From Levilactobacillus koreensis JCM 16448 (GTDB lineage: Bacteria > Bacillota > Bacilli > Lactobacillales > Lactobacillaceae), in assembly GCF_001435525.1 (NCBI RefSeq), contig NZ_AZDP01000053.1, positions 17,706-55,156 on the forward strand: a DNA stretch of 37,451 nt, in the 5' to 3' direction. The position numbers and the translations under genes were made by a program. This document shows positions 33,288 through 37,451 of the stretch, in pieces. Numbering within the stretch: the first letter of the stretch is position 1; each line of letters begins with the position of its first letter. The notes under the pieces are model-generated. The model made no database searches, was not told the DNA's origin, and saw nothing but the letters and a program-made list of their open reading frames with translations.

Positions 33288-34493
33288 ATGTTCGAAGAAA
33301 AACACATTACATTAACGGTCAGCGGGAGCGTGGCGAGTTATAAGGCGGCGACCCTGGCCCGTGAATTACAGCGCGCAGGGGCCACGGTCCGTGTTGTGTT
33401 GACGGCGAGTGCGGCAAAATTTGTGACGGCGGCGACATTTGCGGCCTTAACGAAACAACCCGTCTTAACCGATGACGGCTGGTGGCGTGCGGATGGTCAG
33501 ATCAGCCATATCGAACTGGCCGACTGGACGGATCTCGCTTTGGCAGCGCCAGCGTCGGCTAATTTAATGGCACAATTTGCCAACGGACTGGCTGATGACG
33601 TTGCCAGTGCTACTTGGTTGGCGACCGCCGCTCCTAAAGTTGTGGTGCCCGCCATGAATACGCACATGTGGCAAGCGCCAGCGACGCAACGCAATCGCCG
33701 CCAGCTGACGGCCGATGGGGTGCACGTGTTGCTCCCAGCGACCGGTCCCTTGGCGGAAGGTTATTCGGGGCAGGGACGGTTTCTTGAACCGGCCGAAATT
33801 GTCCGTCAACTGGCACAATTACCCTTGTTTGGTGCGCAGACCTTAGCCGGCAAACGCGTGTTGGTCACGGCTGGTGGGACGCGAGAACGCCTCGACCCCG
33901 TCCGCTTTTTGACCAACGATTCTTCCGGCAAAATGGGGTATGCCGTTGCCGCAGCCGCGCAACAAGCCGGCGCCACGGTTACCTTGATTACCGCACCGAC
34001 CAAGTTAACGGCACCAGCGGGCGTCACCGTCGTGCCGATTCAGAGCACCACGGACCTTGCTCAGGCCGTCTTGGAACGCTTTCCGGCCAACGATGCCTTG
34101 GTGATGGCCGCGGCCGTTGCGGACTTCCAGCCGGTGGCAGTGGCCGACCAGAAGATCAAGAAGACACCGGCCAACGATGAATTCATTTTAAAATTAAAAA
34201 AGACACCAGATATCCTTAAAGCAGTTGCTAAGATCAAGCGGGCCGACCAAGTGACGGTCGGGTTCGCCGCTGAGACGCAGAATGTGTTAGCAAATGGTGA
34301 AAAGAAGCTCCAGTCCAAACACCTCGACATGTTAGTCGCTAACGACGTTTCTCGTGCTGATATTGGCTTTAATGGCGATGAGAACCAGGTGACCTTTATT
34401 TTGCCAAATGGGGTCACGGATCAGACGCCTAAGACCAGTAAAAAGGTGATTGCCCGGGTGTTAGTCGACCGGGTTGCCCAGTTATTCAAGTAA
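33288..34493 (+). CDS. coaBC: bifunctional phosphopantothenoylcysteine decarboxylase/phosphopantothenate-cysteine ligase
   Basis: Two steps of coenzyme A synthesis. 401 aa. The N-terminal CoaC part is a flavoprotein (TVSGSVASYKAATLARELQ) with PAMNTHMW and catalytic His region IELADWTDLALAAPASANLMA. The CoaB half starts near 190 with RVLVTAGGTRERLDPVRFLTN and has KKTPANDEFILKLKKTPDIL and GFAAET. ATG 33288 has GGAGGT 6 nt upstream. Extra in-frame codons upstream lie in the terminator. The priA start is 15 nt after its stop, so they are cotranscribed. Confidence 0.95.
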   Translation: MFEEKHITLTVSGSVASYKAATLARELQRAGATVRVVLTASAAKFVTAATFAALTKQPVLTDDGWWRADGQISHIELADWTDLALAAPASANLMAQFANGLADDVASATWLATAAPKVVVPAMNTHMWQAPATQRNRRQLTADGVHVLLPATGPLAEGYSGQGRFLEPAEIVRQLAQLPLFGAQTLAGKRVLVTAGGTRERLDPVRFLTNDSSGKMGYAVAAAAQQAGATVTLITAPTKLTAPAGVTVVPIQSTTDLAQAVLERFPANDALVMAAAVADFQPVAVADQKIKKTPANDEFILKLKKTPDILKAVAKIKRADQVTVGFAAETQNVLANGEKKLQSKHLDMLVANDVSRADIGFNGDENQVTFILPNGVTDQTPKTSKKVIARVLVDRVAQLFK

Positions 34494-34508
34494 AGTGAGG
34501 TGAGTACA

Positions 34509-36923
34509 ATGGCCCAGATCGGTCAAATTTTAGTGGACGTGCCGACGATGCAAACGAACGATCCCTATTCTTACGCCATTCCAAGTGAATTGGAACATCA
34601 GGTTCAGGTGGGGATGCGGGTCATTGTTCCGTTTGGTCGCGGGCATCGCGTTGTTTCTGGTGTAGTGGTCGGTCTGACCGACGTCACCAGTTTCGATGGT
34701 GAGTTGAAGCCGATTCAAGCCGTCTTAGACCTCGCGCCGGTTTTAAATGACGAGTTACGAGCTTTAGCGGATTGGTTGGCGGATACCACGTACGCCTTTC
34801 GTATCACCTGTATTCAGACCATGTTGCCCAATCAGTTGAAGACGCAAACGGAGCGGCGAGTGCAACCGACTCAAACGCTGACACCTAACGAAATGGCGAC
34901 TTATTTTCCAGATGGCGCACCCCGCGAGTTTACCGACAAGCTCGATGATGCCACGGTCGCTGGCTTGCTCAAATTGCAACGCGCTGGCAAGGTCGAGATG
35001 GTCTATCAGGTGAAGGATCGGTCCGCCGTCAAGACGACAACGGGAATCAAGCCGACGTTGACCGCCACTAAGCTCAGAGATATTCAGGGAGAAGTGGCGA
35101 AGCGCGCCCCCAAGCAGGCGGACCTATTGGCCTACCTGCAGACAATGGCCCCCGATACCTTGGTCGCCCAGAGTGCGGTGGTCAAGGCGGCTCACGTCAG
35201 TCCAGCGGTCATCACGACGGCGGCCGACAAGGGATGGCTGACGAAGGCGCCGTTGGAAGTTTATCGTGATCCTTTCCAACAGCCCGTCAAGCCGACCCAG
35301 CCACTGCATTTAAATGCGGAACAGCAAACGGCGGTTTCCGCCATCAGTGCTGCTGTCGACGGTCATCGGACCGAGAACTTCTTGGTCGAGGGCGTCACCG
35401 GGAGCGGCAAGACCGAAGTCTATCTCCAGAGCATTGCGGTTGCCCTGCAGCAGGGACGAACGGCCCTCATGCTAGTTCCGGAAATTGCGCTAACGCCACA
35501 GATGGTCAACCGGGTCAAGGCGCGGTTTGGTCAACGCGTGGCGGTCCTTCACAGTGGGTTGTCCAAGGGTGAACAGTACGATGAATGGCGCCGCATCGAC
35601 CGCGGGGAAGCGACCGTGGTCGTGGGTGCCCGTTCGGCGGTGTTTGCGCCCGTCAAGAATCTCGGCATTATCATCATGGATGAGGAACACGAAACGAGTT
35701 ATAAACAGGATGAAAATCCACGGTACCATGCCAGAGACGTTGCGTTGTGGCGGGGCCGGTACAATGAGTGTCCCGTCGTGTTAGGGAGTGCGACACCATC
35801 CCTGGAGACGCGGGCGCGGGCAGCTAAGGGATTGTACACCCGATTAGTCTTGGCTAAGCGGGTCAATGACCACCCGCTACCGGCGGTCCACATCGTCGAC
35901 ATGCGTGAGGAGCTCAAGCAACACAGCGAGGGTGACTTTTCCGAACCCCTCTTGGCAGCGATTCAGACACGACTCGACCGCAAGGAACAGATGGTGTTGA
36001 TGCTGAACCGGCGGGGATACTCGTCGTTTGTCATGTGCCGGGACTGTGGTTTCGTGCTGAAATGCCCGAACTGTGATATTTCGCTGACCCTGCATATGGA
36101 TACACACACCATGAAATGCCACTACTGCGGGCATGAAGAGGCTATTCCCCACGTTTGCCCGAACTGCCATAGCCGGAAAATTCGCTACTATGGGACCGGG
36201 ACGCAGAAGGTGGAACAGGCTTTACAAAAAGAATTTCCAACTGCCCGGATTCTCCGAATGGATGTGGATTCCACGCGGAAGAAGGGTGCTCACGAGCGCA
36301 TTCTGAAACAGTTTGGTCAGCATCAAGCCGATATTCTGCTGGGAACGCAGATGATTGCGAAGGGCCTGGACTTTCCCAACGTGACGTTGGTCGGTGTGCT
36401 CAACGCGGATACCGCGCTGGGCTTGCCGGACTTTCGGGCCAGCGAGCGAACTTTTCAGCTATTGACCCAGGTCAGTGGCCGGGCCGGTCGGGCGTCTAAG
36501 CCGGGTGAGGTGTACATTCAAACCTTCAATCCGGACCATTACGCGATTCAATTGGCGCAGCAACAGGACTACGAGCGCTTCTTCGTGACGGAAATGCACA
36601 TGCGCCATCAGGGGAGCTATCCACCGTATTACTTTGCGGTCCAGCTCACGGCCAGTCACGAGGACGAAGCCACGGCGGCTAAAGCCATGTATCAGATCGT
36701 GGCGGCGCTCAAGCAGGGTCTCAGCGACCAGGCCATTATCTTAGGGCCAACGCCCAAGGCGATTGCGCGGGTCAAGCGGAAGTATTATTATCAAGTTGTG
36801 ATTAAATATAAGCAAGAGGCCAAACTAAAGCCTGTCTTGGAGCAGATTCGTCAGGCCGCCCAGATTCCAGCGCGTCACGGACTCACGGTCACGATTGATC
36901 CGGAGCCAATGAACTTTATGTAA
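34509..36923 (+). CDS. priA: primosomal replication protein N' (PriA helicase)
   Basis: Restarts replication at stalled forks by loading DnaB. 804 aa. The DNA-binding N-terminal part spans about 1-230. The helicase has Walker A GVTGSGKTEVY, DEEH in IIIMDEEHETSYKQDE, and motif VSGRAGRASKPGEVYIQT. Between the helicase lobes is the Cys-rich zinc region CRDCGF, CPNC, CHYCG, CPNCH. ATG 34509 has GAGGTGA upstream, and GTG 34500 is possible but poorer. In many Firmicutes fmt and rsmB follow, but here a 528-nt gap with repeats comes next. Confidence 0.96.
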   Translation: MAQIGQILVDVPTMQTNDPYSYAIPSELEHQVQVGMRVIVPFGRGHRVVSGVVVGLTDVTSFDGELKPIQAVLDLAPVLNDELRALADWLADTTYAFRITCIQTMLPNQLKTQTERRVQPTQTLTPNEMATYFPDGAPREFTDKLDDATVAGLLKLQRAGKVEMVYQVKDRSAVKTTTGIKPTLTATKLRDIQGEVAKRAPKQADLLAYLQTMAPDTLVAQSAVVKAAHVSPAVITTAADKGWLTKAPLEVYRDPFQQPVKPTQPLHLNAEQQTAVSAISAAVDGHRTENFLVEGVTGSGKTEVYLQSIAVALQQGRTALMLVPEIALTPQMVNRVKARFGQRVAVLHSGLSKGEQYDEWRRIDRGEATVVVGARSAVFAPVKNLGIIIMDEEHETSYKQDENPRYHARDVALWRGRYNECPVVLGSATPSLETRARAAKGLYTRLVLAKRVNDHPLPAVHIVDMREELKQHSEGDFSEPLLAAIQTRLDRKEQMVLMLNRRGYSSFVMCRDCGFVLKCPNCDISLTLHMDTHTMKCHYCGHEEAIPHVCPNCHSRKIRYYGTGTQKVEQALQKEFPTARILRMDVDSTRKKGAHERILKQFGQHQADILLGTQMIAKGLDFPNVTLVGVLNADTALGLPDFRASERTFQLLTQVSGRAGRASKPGEVYIQTFNPDHYAIQLAQQQDYERFFVTEMHMRHQGSYPPYYFAVQLTASHEDEATAAKAMYQIVAALKQGLSDQAIILGPTPKAIARVKRKYYYQVVIKYKQEAKLKPVLEQIRQAAQIPARHGLTVTIDPEPMNFM

Positions 36924-36931
36924 GCAATGCG

Positions 36932-36957
36932 TACTGCGACCGTCAGAGATTCCGATT
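36932..36957 (-). repeat. possible type A remnant
   Basis: GTACTGCGACCGTCAGAGATTCCG resembles the reversed 3' end of type A (CGCACTCCGGCTGCCAGGGATTCCG). Too short to be certain. The rest of the gap to A5 shows no gene and no clear terminator for priA. Confidence 0.3.
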
Positions 36958-37114
36958 TTGATTGCATATCTTCCATAAACAAAAGTGGATAGGCATCAAC
37001 GATGATTGTTAGTGACATGGCAACTTACGTCTAATTAACTAAAGGTTGAAAGATGAAATACCTGTCTCGCCCCAGTATCAGCAAGGATTCGAACCATTAA
37101 GATAGTGTGAAATT

Positions 37115-37306
37115 GCCGCACTCCGGCTGCCAGGGATTCCGCCTGCTGTGGGGACGCTTCAGACTGGAAATTCACCAGTCTTCTCGCTCGCTTTGAAGCC
37201 ACGAAGACCGCGTGTCTCCAAAGTCGCCCGTGCTGTAAGCTGGCTAAAAAATCACCAGCTAACACCACCTCCACGGCTGGCTGCATCCCTGTCCTCCTCC
37301 GGCTCT
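37115..37306 (-). repeat. type A structured repeat, copy A5 (complete, inverted)
   Basis: The fullest copy, 192 nt. On the minus strand AGAGCCGGAGGAGGACAGGG is followed by GATGCAGCCAGC, the hairpin AGCTGG/CCAGCT, the central hairpin CTTTGGAG (37216-37223)/CTTCAAAG (37191-37198) with CACG/CGTG, GCGAGCGAGAAGACTGG/CCAGTC, GCGTCCCCACAGCAG, and ATCCCTGGC. It ends GCCG-gag-tgCGGC. The outer stem is CAGGGAT/ATCCCTG. It lies downstream of priA. Confidence 0.85.
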
Positions 37307-37411
37307 GACTGTGCTTTACAACGACAGCAGTCGGAAGACATGGAGGCTTAGCGTTTCCGGTCCAATCTATAACGATTATTACAGTCAGTATCCTTGTTAC
37401 CTAAGAACCCT

Positions 37412-37451
37412 GTGTAAGCCGAGAGGTCGGCAGATATGGGCTCAGGCGCGT
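37412..37451 (+). repeat. type B structured repeat, copy B3 (cut by window end)
   Basis: These 40 nt are identical to the start of B1 (39-78), in the same orientation. The rest of the element lies beyond the window. Confidence 0.85.

Noticed and set aside
37085-37095. GGATTCGAACC, the complement of a tRNA T-arm
   Set aside because: No acceptor stem, anticodon arm or CCA end around it on either strand, so chance or a remnant.
39-37451. CRISPR array
   Set aside because: Repeats are long, structured and kilobases apart, with no regular spacers and no cas genes.

Overview
The window is chromosomal DNA of a Lactobacillaceae bacterium. The gene orders rplU-prp-rpmA, efp-yqhY-nusB-folD-xseAB-ispA-tlyA-argR-recN and gmk-rpoZ-coaBC-priA are those of Firmicutes. 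L27 carries a prp-cleaved N-terminal extension, and a lactobacillales-specific small protein (DUF3042) is present. There is no dxs beside ispA, which fits a mevalonate-pathway lactic acid bacterium. The fairly GC-rich housekeeping genes suggest a Levilactobacillus-type species, but that is a guess.

Layout. 1-3725: yfhO (minus strand, LTA-glycosylation-type membrane protein) bracketed by two inverted copies of a structured repeat, then a gene-free stretch. 3726-9426: pbp2B, rpmG, 5-formyl-THF cyclo-ligase, rhomboid protease, yqgQ, glucokinase and a rhodanese-fold protein without its cysteine. 9427-11873: a 111-nt hairpin, a DUF3042 gene on the minus strand, glycerophosphodiesterase and miaA. 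11874-16718: glnR-glnA with a clear GlnR box, followed by an uncharacterised three-gene operon. 16719-17825: a repeat-rich gap and a TetR regulator. 17826-28446: long housekeeping operons (ribosomal proteins, peptidase, EF-P, NusB, folate, exonuclease VII, isoprenoid, rRNA methylation, ArgR, RecN). 28447-32376: an accessory patch between recN and gmk holding a serine-rich LPXTG adhesin, a small secreted protein and a minus-strand gene whose promoter carries LexA-type SOS boxes. 32377-36923: gmk, rpoZ, coaBC, priA. 36924-37451: more repeats.

The most unusual feature is a set of about a dozen dispersed intergenic elements and fragments in 37 kb. Two types can be told apart. Type A is about 100-190 nt and type B about 165 nt. 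Both begin near GTAAGCCG-GAGG, have an outer stem, a variable hairpin and a shared central hairpin (AGAC-CG ... CG-GGCTT), and show compensatory base changes between copies. They look like one superfamily of folded RNA or DNA elements with no protein-coding capacity. I cannot match them to a named family from memory.

Genes work together in several places. Prp is encoded between L21 and L27 and trims L27. GlnR controls glnA. XseA and XseB overlap. Gmk, omega and CoaBC lie together. Gene starts were chosen from Shine-Dalgarno spacing, and several are GTG or TTG.
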